Origin: Ectocarpus siliculosus
Taxonomy: Eukaryota; Sar; Phaeophyceae; Ectocarpales; Ectocarpaceae
NCBI GenBank assembly: GCA_000310025.1
Contig: FN649750.1
Location: 4,257,246-4,321,245, forward strand
Length of the DNA: 64,000 nt
Direction of reading: 5' to 3'
Shown: one piece after another, positions 1 through 14,700 of the stretch
Layout: each line of letters opens with the position of its first letter
How positions within the stretch are numbered: position 1 is the first letter of the stretch
Notes under the pieces: generated by a model
Told to the model about the DNA's origin: nothing
What the model saw: the letters and a program-made list of their open reading frames with translations, nothing else
Databases searched by the model: none
Position numbers and translations under genes: made by a program

Positions 1-2701
1 CATTTGGGAAACGCAGCTGGTGCAGACAGTGGTAGAGGAAACGGGTGATGACCTGGCTGGCACGTTTACGTTGGCATACGAAGGCGAGATCACCGTCCCC
101 ATCGCCTACGACGCCATCGGGAGTGACGTGGCGTCCGCCCTGGGCAACCTGTCCGCCCTAGCCGACGCCAACGTGACCGCCGAGACGTCAAACTGCTCCA
201 CGCCTGAGGTAACCTGCGCTTGGCTAGTGACGTTTGTCGGTCTGTATGGTGACGTACCGCTGCTAGAGGCCGACGTGGAAGTGCTCGAGGGAAACGCTGC
301 GAGCGTGGCCATCGCGGAGGAGATCAAGGGGCAAGCTGCCCTGGACATCGGTGGCTCACCCGTGACAATGTCTGTCGTTCCGAACGATGCTAGTGCCGGT
401 CAAACGACCGCGTGGGGCCGGGGACTCTACGAGGCGACCGCAGGAGAAACAGCCACCCTCACGGTGCAGGCGCGGGATGCGTACCAGAACAACAGGCTCG
501 ACAGCCAGAACGATTCCGTGTTCCTTGCGCTGGCCTTCGCGCCGGACGCTGATCCCGCCGACGTTCCTCCGGTGCACGGCACCGTCATCCCGCTAGGCGA
601 CGGAACCTACAACGTATCCTACACTCCGACGTTTGCCGATACATACGTCCTGGCGGTCCTCATGTCTACCGCCGTAGAAACGCAGCAGTTTTCGTTCGTG
701 TTCGATTCGGACGCAGAAGCGTCTGGGCGTTTCACCCTGAGGACGGGGGACGGAGCCCAGCAGACAGAAGCACTTTCGTACGATGCAACCGCTGACATGG
801 TGGCGTCGGCCCTGTCTGCTGTGACCGGCATCGGACCGGTACAAGTTACACGAGAGGTTACATCGGTGACGTCAGGAGCGGCCAGCTGGTCGTACACGGT
901 GGCTTTCATGTCTGTTGTGGGAGACGTCGAACAGCTCACCGTTGGCTCTGAGGACCTAGTAGGCCTATCGGAGCCCCCTTCTGTCACCACCGTCACGGAG
1001 GGAGAGGCTGAGCACATTAAGACGGCAGAGGCCTCCCTTCTCCCCGAGATCCAGGTGGTGCGGGTGAGCTCGCCCTCCATGTTCAACACCACTCTTCTAG
1101 CTGACGACGGTTTCACGCTGTCATTCAAGGGGCACACCACTGCCGCCCTTGCCGTCAACTCGTCCGCCGAAGAGCTGGAAACTGCGCTCGAGGAGCTGAC
1201 CACCGTCGGTGGCGTCAGTGTCTCAAGACAGGACGTGGCGGGAGCGTCTCTGTACGGCTTCGAGTACGCGGTCGAGTTCGAGCCTTGGGGAGCTCACGAC
1301 CTCGAGCACTACCTCAACTACGGGGACATGCCTGCCATGGTGATCCAGCCCTCGTTCAGGATGGCACTGCACAACGTCACGGCGAGAGTGTACTCCGGCG
1401 GAACCCCTAGCGCCGACGCCGCTATCACTCAAGACGGCGCCTCTCCCTTCGTTCCGGTAGTGTCTCCGGGCGTCGTGTCGTGGGAGGCGTCTACTCCTGT
1501 AGACGAGGACGGCGTGGTGGACAAGGACGGGTTGAGCTCGGCCTACTACGAGGCGCCCACGTCGTTCCAGATCGAGAGCCGCGACAGCTTCGGCAACCGC
1601 GTGTTCGACGGCCCCGTGAAGGAGGTCCAGATTATCGAGGTTTCCACCACCTTGGGCGGCGTGTTGGCCGGGTCTTTTGAGGTGTCCTACCAAGGCCACA
1701 GCGTCGGACTAGACGCCGGCGCAAGCCTGGCTGAAGTGGAAGCCGCGATCGAGGGACTGTCAAGTGTGGGTGCAGTGACTGTGTCAACCGCGTCCGTTGT
1801 CAACTCAACAGCTTTCGGCGCCAGAACTGGGAGTGTTATCGCTGGCTCCCCGTACGTGACGCCATCTGCCGACGTGTCTTCGATACTATCGGAAGGGGAC
1901 TGGCTCCGGTTGTGCGACGTCAACGACGGGCTCGTGTACGCCGTGAGGAGCGTCGATGCATCGTACCCCTACACCATCACCCTCGACTCCCCTTACGGTG
2001 GCGACACGGAATCGAACTGCGAGATGTTCCGACGAGGCATGGCCGGCAGCGGCGCGAGCAGCTACCAGTACGTCGTCACCTTCGACTCCAACGTCGGAGA
2101 CCTCCCGGCCCTGACCGTCGACGGCACCGGGCTGACGGACGCGTCTTTCGGCAACGAGACAAAGGCGGAGGTGATTTCTTGCAACTGGCACCGCAGGCAG
2201 ACGGTGTCGATCAGCGCCGACACGGACGTCAGCGGGTACTTCGTCGTGGAGTACATGGGCTTCCGTTCCGACCAGATTTCGCACGCCGCGAGTGCCGCGG
2301 ACCTCCTGCAGGCGCTGACCGCTCTGGAGCCAATTTACACAGCGGGAGTGGAGCTGGCCGAAGAGTCGCTGGTCGGGGGCCTACGCGCATGGCACGTTAC
2401 TCTCGTGAGCGCCCAAGGCTACGAGCCGATCTTCGCGGACGGATACCTTCTGAACGGCACCAACACGGCCGTTTCCGTCTACGACCAGTGTCCCTCGAGC
2501 GGTTTGGCCAACTGCACGGACAGTGGCGTCTCTGCTTCCGTCGTGGGCTGTGTCGTGACATCGGCGGCTGGCAGGGTGGGCTCGAGCTACACCGCTAGCC
2601 TCTCTGGGCCAGAGGTCGTGGGCGGCACGGTGGAACACACGAGTGATGGCCTCTTTTCGGCGGAGTACATTGGCCCTGTGGCCGGCGAGTACGAGCTGGA
2701 G
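1..2701 (+). CDS. Exon 1: five R domains and three filamin-like repeats
   Basis: Codons run from base 2, and coding may continue upstream; an AG at 15-16 also allows an exon start at 17. Order by base: R1 17-320; filamin-like repeat 330-690 (TVQARDAYQNN, LGDGTYNVSYTP); R2 700-1010; R3 1040-1400; partial filamin-like repeat 1440-1625 (QIESRDSFGNRVF); R4 1625-2150 with a GD module nested at about 1795-2035 (LSEGDWLRL); R5 2185-2530; filamin-like repeat 2545-2701 (SDGLFSAEYIGP). Filamin-type repeats are Ig-like beta sandwiches. The donor GAG/GTGAGC at 2702 is phase 0. The 183 bp intron holds nothing recognisable. Confidence 0.93.
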
Positions 2702-5700
2702 GTGAGCCTATCGACCCACTGGGTTGTTGACAAAGGAAACCGTTGTGTTGGTTCCGTGTTGTTTTGAATGTATCTTTGCCCACAGGACTGCACATGGAAG
2801 GCAAGGGTAGTGAAGGGGGTGTGACAAAAAGCGTCGTTCGTTGCCACCCGTATCCTATGCGTTGCATCTTCTCTTCTTCCGTAGGTATCCGAGGCGAAGG
2901 GCTTCGGCCTTCTTGGCGAGTACTTCAACAACCGGTGGACGTTCGGAGACCCAGTGGTCACACGTGTCGACGCCAAGGTGGACTTCTCCTGGTCGGACAC
3001 GGAAACAATTACGCCAACCGGGCAGGACTACATCTCGGCCCGGTGGACCGGGTTCGTGCAGCCCGCGTTTTCCGAGCGCTACGTGTTCACCGTGGAAGCC
3101 AACGACGGGGCGCGCCTGTGGGTTGGCGATAGGCTGATGTTCGACAACTTCGATGAGGTCAGAGGATTGAGTATGTGTGCCATTGTGCTGCTGTAGGCTC
3201 TCTTGGTTATACAGGGTCAAACATGAAGATTAGCAGTGCGCGACAATTGTGCTGCTATAGACTCTCGGCTATGTATGGTCAAGCATGAAGACTGACAGTG
3301 CGCGAGGGAAGTCGCTCTGCATGGTGAGAGCATGAGTACGAGTACAACCTGCACTTCCTCCTAAACCTCTCCTTCCTACCTACCGTCCCCATGCATCTTG
3401 GTCAGGACCTCGGACGGAATGATACCGGCCTCATGTCCACCTTCACCGCCACCACTGAAGACGAGCTTGTCGCCGGACGGCTCTACACCGTCACGCTCGA
3501 GTTCCGTGAGAACTACGGCTCGGCAGAGGCGCATCTGCTGTGGAGTTCGGGTAGCCAACCTTCAGAAGTAATACCTTCCAACAGGCTGTTCTACGCATCT
3601 GACCCGGTGGGGGACTCTCCCTATTCAGTCACCGTCTACCCCCACAAGCCATCTCAGCCGCTGGAGGCGTTCGTGGCCGTGGAGGCCTGGGACCAAGTAA
3701 AGGTTAGCTTCATGCCACCGGAGAACGACGGTGGCGAGGCAGTGGAGGGCTACATGGTGGAGTGGTGGTCGGCATCGACGGCTTCAGACGATGGCGGCTA
3801 CGGGAGCCCGGAGATCCAGACCCTGAAGATTGGGGGGGACGTCGACGGTGAGTCAGGGAGCGCGTGTAGCGTAGACGTTTTCGTGGCAGTAGATGACTTA
3901 CACTGGCTTTGAATATGGTCCAGAAAAAGGCGTTCACGATGGAAATCACGGGTTCGAGCTTGTAGATGGCGTTAGTACGTGAGTTAGCAAACACAATGTG
4001 GTAGCCTCAATATTGCGGCAGTAGGTGAATTGGATGCCCAGCTGGTTGATCAGTGCGTCGACAACAAGGCAGACAAATGTCTACACTGGTGCCGGTTAAC
4101 GATGTTCTCTACACCTTCCTGTAGTACAGCTTAACTGTACGATAAGCACGGGGGGATAAGGTCTCACATCCGAGTTACAGTTTCAAATAGAAGAACACTC
4201 GTGTCAACTCCAGGTGGCAACGTGTACGTGACATCCCCGGGAGGGTATAATTTCCCGAGGGCCCTTGGTTGGGACATGTCTGCCGAGGACCTAGAGCTGG
4301 CCTTAGAATGGACATTCGACATAGGAGAAGTGACCGTTTCGTACGCAGAGGACTCCAACAGCACGCGCAGCTACCGCGTCACCTTTGAGGTGAGCGATGT
4401 CTCAAACAACATTTTTGCCTCCCTGTCGGGGAATAAATTTTAGCCTTGTTGATGCTGACATTTAAAGATGTAAAATGATCGTCCAACAAAGGATGTTTGT
4501 TGCTGACAGTTGCGGAGACGTGGGGGTCTTGGCGATGATAATAGGGGCGTTGTGTGGGTGATGGGAAATGTCACAGCCGTATCGTGAAGCGTCTAGCCCA
4601 TCTAAGCCTCACAACGCCGGACGGTGTCATGTATCGAAGGAAACGCTGGAGAAGGGAAGAACCAATGGCAATCATGAACTCATAAGGGTGCATAACCCTC
4701 ACCGTTCGGCTGAACCGGTCCACTCTGTATTAGTCATGGGTATCTCCTTTCTCGCACTTCCTTGGACAACAAATCGCAGTCGGAGCTGGGTGATCTCGGT
4801 GCTATGGGCCTCGACTCCACCGACTTGACGTCCTCAACTGGGTTCGTACACTCGATCGTCTGCCACGATAGCTCGACCGCCGTTGCCCCGGGAACAGGCG
4901 GAGCTTCTGTCGGATGCCTCGGAGCCGCCGATTCCCAGGTATTGTAGGTTGATTTTATGTAGCTTGTTCTCCTGTCCTGCGATGAACTGTTTCATGTGAC
5001 TGCCATTTCTTCCGTCCAACGATTTCGCACCAAGTTGCCTCCTTGCGATAGGTTATCACACGATATCATCTGATCCACTCCTCAAAGACGTGTTCATTTT
5101 TTCGTTCATGGCCTTGATCACGTTCTTTTTTTCGTGGTTCGCCACGCCACTTTCCAAAGGCCGGCAATGCCACGGCGTCTTCGTCAACCGATGTTGAGAT
5201 GAACGTGGTGGCTGGCGTGGATCCTTTCGTCTACGTCATTGAGGATCTTGATCAGGCTTCGTCCGAACCGGCTGGTTTCGACGTGAGGGTGTCCGCTCTA
5301 AACAGCGCCGGATACGGTCGCCCGTCCGCGGCACTAAACATCAAGGTGAGGCATGCACGTGGGATAATTTTTTCCAACGTTGACAAGGCTGAGGGCGGGA
5401 AGTAGCGTTTGTTTCCACCTGCTTGATTTTTCCTATACATGGAGTGGCCGCTCCTGCAGCACACCGTGCCAATAATCTATCCGGGTCATGCACTCTATCT
5501 GTGTTTTAGAGTCAAGCTCGCGATCGTCTGCATTTTCCAGCTTGCCGATGCTTGCTCGTCTGGCACCGTCCGCCATTGGTGCTCACCAAAAACATGAAAA
5601 AAAAAAAAAGTGGAACCAGTAGAAGAGAGAGCAAAAGTGATATTCGAATCAAAAGAAGAGATTTTTTCCGAAAAAGGAGAAGGATATCAGATTGTGTCGA

Positions 5701-8700
5701 GCCATACTTGAACCTCGTTCCTGTCCTGTCGTCGCTTGCTGTCTTGCTCTTGCTGCCTTGTGATTTGTTTGTGCCGCGCGTCATGTCATCGGATAAAGCC
5801 TGCGGACGTCCCCTTGGCACCTTCTATGGCCGAGGTGTTCCTGCTCGCTGATAACCCTTCGGGCCTACGAGTCTACTGGGCTGACGTCACTGAAGACAGG
5901 GGCTCGGAGGTAAAGACTCGTTATTGATGTCAATACAACCTTGACAGGAGGAATCTCTCCTAGCCAAAAAAATCTAGCGAGTTCGGTTTCGACCAGGTTG
6001 GATAACTTAGAGTAGGCAACGGTTCCCGAGAAGAGGTCAGGACCATGTTCTTGTGCGTTCTACAGGGCATGTGTTGGGGTAAAAGCATTGCTTGGGGACA
6101 CTCCCCGAACTACCGTAGGGAATATGGCAAGAGTTCAGGCACAACAAATGCTGCTGATAGTGGAAATGTCGATCTTGTCGTCTGTTCGATCTAGGCGTGA
6201 TTTTTTGTAGAAAAGGTGGAAGAATGGGACCAGCGAAATTATGACGTGTTCGTCAGTCTCGTCGCCGTTGTTGAAATTATGGATGATGAAGATGCTGTTG
6301 TTGCCGCTAGTGTGGTTCATGATACTTGGTTTTGTCTACATATCCACGCCCAGGCAACGCCATACTGACACAATTCCAACCGGAGAGTGGCGAAGTTGGA
6401 AGGCACATGAACACGTATCGCCGATTCCCTTCCACGACTGACTCATGTTCTGTCGGCGATAATTTGCGGGTCTGGAACGAATGAATCAGGTAATCTCTTT
6501 CGCAGTTGACTACTCGACCGACGAGGACTTTGCTGTAGACAGCACGGTGCGGATTGAGGGCAAGACGACCTTCTTCCTCAGTGACAGGCGATTGGACAAC
6601 GGCACTACACACGGAGTATACGAAACAGACGTCACTGGCCTGCAGGTGATGAAAACATATTGTAGCCTTATGCGAGACGTTTCGTGTTTCTCCTACCAAA
6701 GGGAATGCACCATTTCCGTCGTATGCCCACCAGCATCAGGGAATTGAACCTGCTTGGCCTGCCTGCTGATGGCTGTGGCAGCGGTTAACCATCTAAGCTC
6801 ATGGCAACGTTTCGCCAGCGGCATTAGCATCGATTGGTCTACCGCTGAACACCAGCAGAGACAGTGCGTGAATAGCTGTTCTACATTTCATATTTTTCCC
6901 CTGTGCCTACTGTGTTCATGCTCCTGCGCTATGGAGGCAGCTGAGAGAACACGGGTTGCTGACAATTTTTCTATGCCATCAACAGCCGTGTGTATTTGTG
7001 ATTCACGACCTCTCACGATCCACCTCCTTGCCTGCCTCTGCTCCTCTCCTTCGTTTAACGTTCCTTTTCCACTCTCTGGTGCATGTGTTTCCCTCTCCGC
7101 CTCCCCTTCCCGCCCTCCACAAAGAGCGGTATCCCATATTTCTTCCGGGTGTCCGCATCCAACGCAATCGGGGAGGGAGAGGCCATGGTCACAACGCCGG
7201 CTTACCTGGTCCCGATGACGGCCCCCGACATGCTTGAGTACGGCACGGGCGTAACGTTGTCGACCCTTCCCGCTGGCGACGCCGTGTCGGTGACGGATTC
7301 GTCGACCTCGCTGCACGTGTCCTTCTCGCCTCCCCCGAATGACAACGGAGATGCCGTGGACGAGTAAGTGTCGTGGGAACCATCTGCACCACGGGATTTT
7401 CCTTGTCGTTGTCGTGGTGGTGGTGGTCGAATCATGTGTTTGCTTGCTAAATTCACGAACTGTTCTTTTTTGCTGTGGAGGCGTGCCAAGCATCGTAGCT
7501 TTCGTAGGGTGTATCTTGGACTGTCAGCCACATGTGCCGTTAAATCCCCTCGTTGTGCAAGCTGCTGTAGATGTTGGGTGCAGCGGAGTTGATGCTTGAA
7601 GGCCGTCACTGGGTTCATGCCACCACGCGCGGCTGCGGGCGCTTTCGGTGTGAACATATCAAACTGCACACAATACCGGAGGCGTGCTATTTCTGTTTCC
7701 CGACCTACCGTTATTCACTCTCTCCGCCCATCCGTTCTTCTGTTAATACCGTGCGGTATTTTCTTCGCGTTATCTTCATGTTCCGGTTGCCCCCGAAAAC
7801 TATGTCAGATACTTGGTGGAGTGGTGGATGGCTTCAGAGCCCGTCCGAAGCGAAGTGCAAGTGCTGCGACTGGCTTCGACGGCTGTGTCCGTTGCGAACG
7901 ACACATTGACCGGAAACTTCCGGCTGTCGTGGGGGGATGGTGGAGAGGAAACAGACTACCTACCTGCCGATGTTGGGGAAGTGGAGCTAGAAGCGGCCTT
8001 GGAAGGCCTACAGGACGTTCGAGACGTTCAGGCAAGAGCAAATAGTTGTTATATTTCCATTTTCAAGAGTCTCTTCGCTTGGACAAGTCGAAAGGTTTCT
8101 TTTCTGCAGCGAATTTAGGCAAATAATATTGCGCCACGTGTTCTACATATCAGGTGCCTTGTTTTCGGGGTCAATCTTCGTGACGAACCCAAGCGAATCC
8201 AAGGATGGCGCTACGCCATCGAACTTTCCATCCACATCACAAACACTTTCGATGGACGTCTGGAACGGCGACTATTTAGCTTCTTTTCATGCGAAGACGG
8301 TACCGACCTTGCTTCTGACAGGTTTCCCGCGAAGCAAACACGGCTTCTGGGTACGACTGGTCCGTGACGTTCCTGACCGACGTAGAGCCGTCCGCAACTT
8401 CGAGCCGGCTGGTAGTATCCTACAACGGCTTGGCCGGTGCTCTCGGCGCCTACATTACGGCAGAGGTTCGTCACAATAAAAAAGAACTTTCGTTGTTGAC
8501 TTTCCGCTTGAACGCTATTGACCCTGTTCCCGATGTTGACAACAGACATTTAGGAGGCCATCCCCAGGAAGTGTAATGGTCTACTGTCTGCGGCAAAATC
8601 GTTCTCGATGTCTCGCTTTCCTTTCGCCCTTTTTTTGTAAGGTTGGGTACGACCTCATTGCCGGACTGCCGGGCCACTCCGGGGTAGTGACGGTGACCGC

Positions 8701-11700
8701 CTTGGGGGGGGAGCGCAACATCTCTGTGCTTTCCTTGCAGAGCGGCATGTTGAAGGCAGGGCTATTCATCGAGCTCGAAGGAGAAGCGTACGAGATCGAG
8801 GCGGTGGATGCGTCAAACGAAACAATCTCGCTGGTCGAGGTGTGTGCTGTTGGCCTGTAGTACAGTATTCTTGTACTCTTGTAGGTTATTTTTTCTTTAC
8901 TTCTGGCCACGAAGATAGCCTGCTCGGGGTATTGATGACGTCGGGTCAAGCCATAGCGCAGGTGTTGAGCCGCTGAGTCGTGACGATTCAATCCCTGTAT
9001 GATGACTGCTCTCATAAAACCACAGGCGTACGGTGGATCGAACGGAAACCTAACGGTCAACTACGGTACCTCCGTCAGAGGCAGGAGCCCCTCCACCCTC
9101 CTCTCTGCAACCATCCCCGCAACGTTATCATCGTCCGTGGCATCACCAATTAGTGATGGCAACGGAGGCATAGCCACCAACTCCAACTCTTCTTCCCTGT
9201 GGTACACCATCACCGAGCTAGAGACCGGAGAGCCGTACTTCGTCAGGGTGTCCGCGAAAAACGCCAGAGGTCTCGGCCTACCCAGGGGTTCGAACCCGGC
9301 GTACCTGGCTCCACCGAAGCAGGTCCCCGCGAATCCCGAAGGGGTGTACATTTTCCCGGCTACTTCGAACTCCCTCAGGTAATGAATGCGTTGTAGGAAA
9401 AGGGTCAGTCAGCCAGGGTGGGGAGTAATGTATCCCACCCTATCCGATCAGTACCAGATGCGTTGAAACGGACTATAAAACCTCGCGAAGGGTCGAAAGT
9501 GCCAACATTCCAACCTATGACAAAATGGTCCAACCCAACGCCAGGATACAAGTTGTGATCCCATGGTGCTGTTAGCGTGGGCACGTTTGTGCAATTGAAG
9601 AAAACGCTTTTCATAAAAACGACCATCACTTTGGTTATCCTTTACCGTGTGGAAACAACCTTCCAGGGTACTTTGGAACGCTCCGCCCGCGGACGGCGGG
9701 TCCTCCATCACCAAGTACAAGATCGAGTGGGACCCCGAGGAGACGTTCGGCTCGGGAGGTGATGGTGGTCCGCTAGGATCGCACCAGAAGGTCGTGACCA
9801 ACTCCTCCCAGTGCAGCTCCTCTCCCTGCGAGTACACGGTCCCCAGCCTGGCTAAGGGTTTACTGTACCACGTCCGAGTGTTTGCGTACAACCAGGTGCG
9901 TTGATTGCTTGATGTGCCCGCTGTGTGTAAAAAACGTATGCGGAAACAGAACAGTATGTTTCGGCGTGCTAAGTGTGTGTTTTGAAGCTCCCAACCAAGC
10001 TTTATCAATCAGCTGTCATCCGGAGGCGGCGCTCTACATGTAATAAACGAGTGATTGTTGAAGGGTTCATATGCGACCTCTTGGTAGGACAACGATGACA
10101 GGCTCTCATCCTTGCCGTAACAAAATAATACGTTCGCATTTTTTTGTACGATAAACGCGTCCAGGAGGGTTTCTCGGTGTCCGGTGCGCTGTCGAGCCCG
10201 TTCAACGAAGCGCCGTGTACCCAAGCATCGCCACCCCCGGCTGTCGACGTTCTCCCCGCCTCATCCACGTCTCTCCTGGTTGCGTTCGAGCCCTCCCTTG
10301 ACGACGGAGGAAAGCCTATCACCAAGTGAGTGCGTGAGGGACTTTCGCCCGTGAGGGCAGTCGCTGTCGTTTCTCACCGGCTGTCATGGCTTTTGTACTC
10401 TTGTTGGCGCTTGTCGCCGAGCTGTCAAGTGGCGTGTGTTTCGCACCTCCTAACGCCCGAGCGAAGTTTCCGACTTCGTGCGCTGTAATCCCGTGTTTCG
10501 ACACTATGTGGTCAGGAACACTCATTTGTACCCTGTCTACTCTGTCTTCCCTTTGTTTCAATTTCTGTTGACAGCTACAAGGTGGAATGGGATGTCATCG
10601 GGCTCGAAGGATACCGCCATGGTGGCAGCCCCTCCGACTCCCTGCTTTACTCCAGCGTTGACGTCCAGGCGGTGGAAGCGTCTGCGTCTAAGAACGACCT
10701 CGGAGGGCACTTCTCCCTAGCATACAGGCAAGCCCTGCACAACAGCAAAGATGCACAATGTTTGCATTGGTTCAACGTCGTCACGGAGAAAAGTAGAGGA
10801 GATGGTGAAACTGTTCTGAGGCCGTTGCTTGTCTCGCAGTACCGCCACACCGCGTTACAGTTCATCGTAGTTTTATATCTTGTTTTGGCCATTTGTTCCG
10901 CAACCGTCTAGTGGCCTCGATCAGTCTATTTATCAGGGTCGCGCGGTTCTCGACCAAGTTTCATAGTCATCAAAATGACGAACGTTGACCATTGCTTTCA
11001 ACAGGGGACTCGTGACAGACACAGTTTCTATCGACTCTTCAGCCGAGGAGGTGGAGGAGGCTCTCAAGGCCCTGCCCACGGTTCCAGGAGGTCTCCGAGT
11101 CACTAGGGAGGTAAGTCTACACCTCACCAAAATACAAAACGCCTTGTGAACCATGCACGGACAAGCATGCCAGAGTGAGTGTAGGCGGTATGGCATATCT
11201 GCAGTTTTCTACTCCTGGAGAAAACTACTGACGACGCCAAGGAACACTCGCAATGTGAGAACAATAAGCCACTACCTACGCGTCGTTGGCCAGATGTTTT
11301 TTGCGTACCTCCCGCTGGTGTAAGCTGTTGCTCTGGTGGATGATAGCAGTTGCCGCTATTAAGGTGCTGCGCAAGAGGGGATGGGGGGTGCTTGCGTTTT
11401 CGTCCCAATGACCAATCATCGCGCAGTTTAACAAGAGTGCACCACCTGCACATCCCCATGCTTATCGTGTATCCAGGAAACTATTCGCGCATCGTTTTCG
11501 CTTGTGTATTGTTGTTGGCCGTCTCTCCCCGTGTGCCTCTCCGGGTGTGAATCATGTCTTATAAGCGATCCTGCTGCACTCTCACGTTACCGAGAGTTGA
11601 CAGGCAAGCGTTTGATATACTCCCGAAAAACAATTATTCAAACATGAAGTTCAATGCGGACGTCGATGCAACCTCCGTTGAGACGACACGCAACTTTCAC

Positions 11701-14700
11701 ACCCACACCAGTCACAAACATGGGCCATCCCTCAACCCTGAACGTCTGCCTCTCCCGAATCTGCGAAACCTTACGATACTCTGCCAGGCGTTGCCCGGAG
11801 ACGTTGGCAGATACGGCCGGCGCTGGCTCGTCAGCATCCCCGCAGATGCCTGCCTGGAGGAAAGGGCCGGGTTGTGTCCTCGGGTGTTGGTATCCGCTGA
11901 CGACACACTCTTCGTTTCCGAGTTTATGATGACCACCAACGCAACGAGCGATGGCGAGGGTTTCAGCGAAGAGTTATCTTCGGAGGGGCCGTCGTTGAGC
12001 GGGACGGATGCGGTAGTCACCTCTTCTAGGTGGATCGAGGGATGGAGGGGCTGCGAGCAGCAGGTGGTATCTGTGGCGGCGACGAACGGTTCGTTATCCG
12101 GAACGTTCCGTCTGCTGTACGGGGATCAAGCCACTGTGCCTCTCGATGCCAACGCCTCCGCCGAAGCGGTTGAGGTGCGTCTTGGACGATTCGGCGTCAT
12201 GTGACGATTTTCAATCCATCAGTTCGCAGAAGCTGATAGTCTCGGGATATGTCGACGGCCAATGTGCCAAGGCTCACAGGGTGTTCAGAGAGGCCCACAA
12301 AATTCTTATCTCGAAGAGATTCTGATGCCATGTTTGACACCTGTTTTGGGGTTCGGTCCTCATCCTTCAAACGCGGCGGTGCTCATGTCTCTAGAGGTGG
12401 CACTTCGTTTTCGTGTCAGTACTTCAACGGTTAGCGCTACATGGAACTATCTTGCAAGTATCGAATACACTCTATGCCCTTCGACGCCGCTAAAACCCTT
12501 TTTTGGTCTACAGGCGGCACTGGAAGGACTAGGATCGGGAATGCTGGGAGACATTGCTGTTCGACGGAAAGCGGTTGCGTCTGAAACTGTTACACAAGCC
12601 GATTCTTTCCAGTGGACGGTAGTTTTCCTATCCGAGGTACACCAGTAGCCAACGCTTCATCGTTATGGCATGCAAGTGTTTGTGTGAGAAAACAAACTTT
12701 TCGCTCGATCCCTGGCATTGTTGGCATGGTATGCTCGTATCCTGTGCGTGTTTTGGACGGAAACTCAGGTATTGGTACGTGCCTGTTCCGTATTGGTCGG
12801 TAATTGATCTCTTGATCGCCTTAGGCATATTTGAAACTCTCACCAACAAGTACAGCGATGTTTAAGCGATGGTTAAGCATAAGGTTCTTGATGCTGCTGC
12901 ACAGCGATGTTTCCGTTGGCACTTCTTCAATCTTCATGAGCTTCATATTTCCTCCTTCTGTTTGCAGTTGGGCGCTCTGAGCACCCTATCAACGGACGTT
13001 TCAAATGTCATCCGGGACGACTTCGATGCATCCATCGAGGCGGGGGTGACCCACCTGGTTACGGGTTGGCTGCCGCTCATGGACTCGAGCTTGAAGGGCT
13101 CGGCCGTCTTCAACGCTTCGGCCAACTCGTCCCATGAACAGTATGAGGTACGCTGATGCTATGTCGCCAAGGTAATCTTGCAACATGTTGTCTACACTAT
13201 TTTGTTGCTGGCCGTGGTATGGAAGTTTTCATTTGACCGACATTGAAGGGGGCGGCGTCATGAACACTTTGACCCATTCCGCATGTATGGAATAAATGGT
13301 TCAGAAACTTGTACAATCGATGAGGCCGGAGAACGGACCTCAGCGAACGTGGATGTTTGCGGCAAATGACTTCATAACACCCTCTGGTCGCCGAAACTCG
13401 CGTTCTTTCGTACAAATGGAATAGACGAAGTGACGAGCGTCCGCTCTTCGCCCGACCTGTTGCAGCAAGTATTGTTCATCTTGACGTGACACAATTATCG
13501 TTCCCGGCGCAGTAGATACATCGAACAACCCTTCCAAGCCCACGAATCCCAATGGGAAAGAGCGTCTATTCTTCCCTTTCTGCACTTGCTGCCATCATTT
13601 ATGAATCACGTTTGTGCCTGCTTCCGTCACGCCAGGTGACGGGGCTCGCAAAGGGAGCGGCCTACCACGTTCGAGTGAGCGCGTACAACGGTGTGGCGCT
13701 GTCGTACGGGAAGACCGAGCCCTCGACCCTCCCGGTTGTGCACCCCGGCGGGCCCCCTGAGCCACCGTCTCGGATAGAGGTGGACGCGTTTTCGCCATCC
13801 TCTCTGGTCATCTCTTGGTCCCCCCCAAACGATGCCATGGGGGGCGATGTTACCGCGTACCAAGTGGTGAGTTAGTTAGAGTCAGGGAGAGACAGGCGTT
13901 CGGTAAGGTTGAGGTGCCTGGGGGGGGTATTGCTTGCTCGTGCTGATCTTGGGAGAGTCTGAGGTGCTCGATCGTTCTTTCCAGAGTATTGAGAGCCTCG
14001 CCATGGCACCGTCGCATGCCCCACACGAGCGGGCAACATCTGATGCCATGCGCTGCTTCAACCCTAACCCATGCTGCTAGCCCTGGCCGAAATATGATAC
14101 TGTGGCGTCCTCAGGCCGCTGTTGCTTCCAAACACATTCACCTGTCAAAGCCACAACATCATCGAAAGAAGGGAATGAAAGCGCATCGAAAGCGCCCTTT
14201 GCCATATGTTGTTTCCAGCTATTTCATCCACTACACCTGACACGAAAATCGACGCTGCCTTTCAACCAAACAAATCATGACACTGATAGGAGTGGGACAG
14301 CGCACCGGGAATCAGCGAGCAGCAGTTTATCCGAATTTCCAACGCGGTTTCCGGAACGTTCCGGCTGTCCCTGGATGGGGCGACGACCGTCTCCATTCCA
14401 CACAACGCACTGGCCTCCCGGGTAGCGTCCGCCCTGGCCTCTCTTCCCAATGTGGCTGCACCGGTGGAGGTATGTCGAGTGGTGCCGTGTCATGAGCAGT
14501 TTGGGGCGTGGACGGGCAGGGTAATGGCAACGAGCTCGAACAAGAGGATATCGCACTCACTAGTGAATCAGGTTTTGGGAAACCTTCGACTCTTAGGATA
14601 CAACTGGACATCACCCCATAGATGGAGTTACCGAGGTGTTGCACATAGCTCTCCAAAGCACGCGATCCTGTTTCCAACTACAACGGTGTTGACGAGGATC

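Noticed and set aside
4124-4140. GTACAG/CTGTAC palindrome in intron 3
   Set aside because: Only six-base arms; expected by chance in 64 kb.
5594-5608. A-run as possible polyadenylation remnant or retroposon tail
   Set aside because: No flanking duplication or processed copy is seen; a simple homopolymer.
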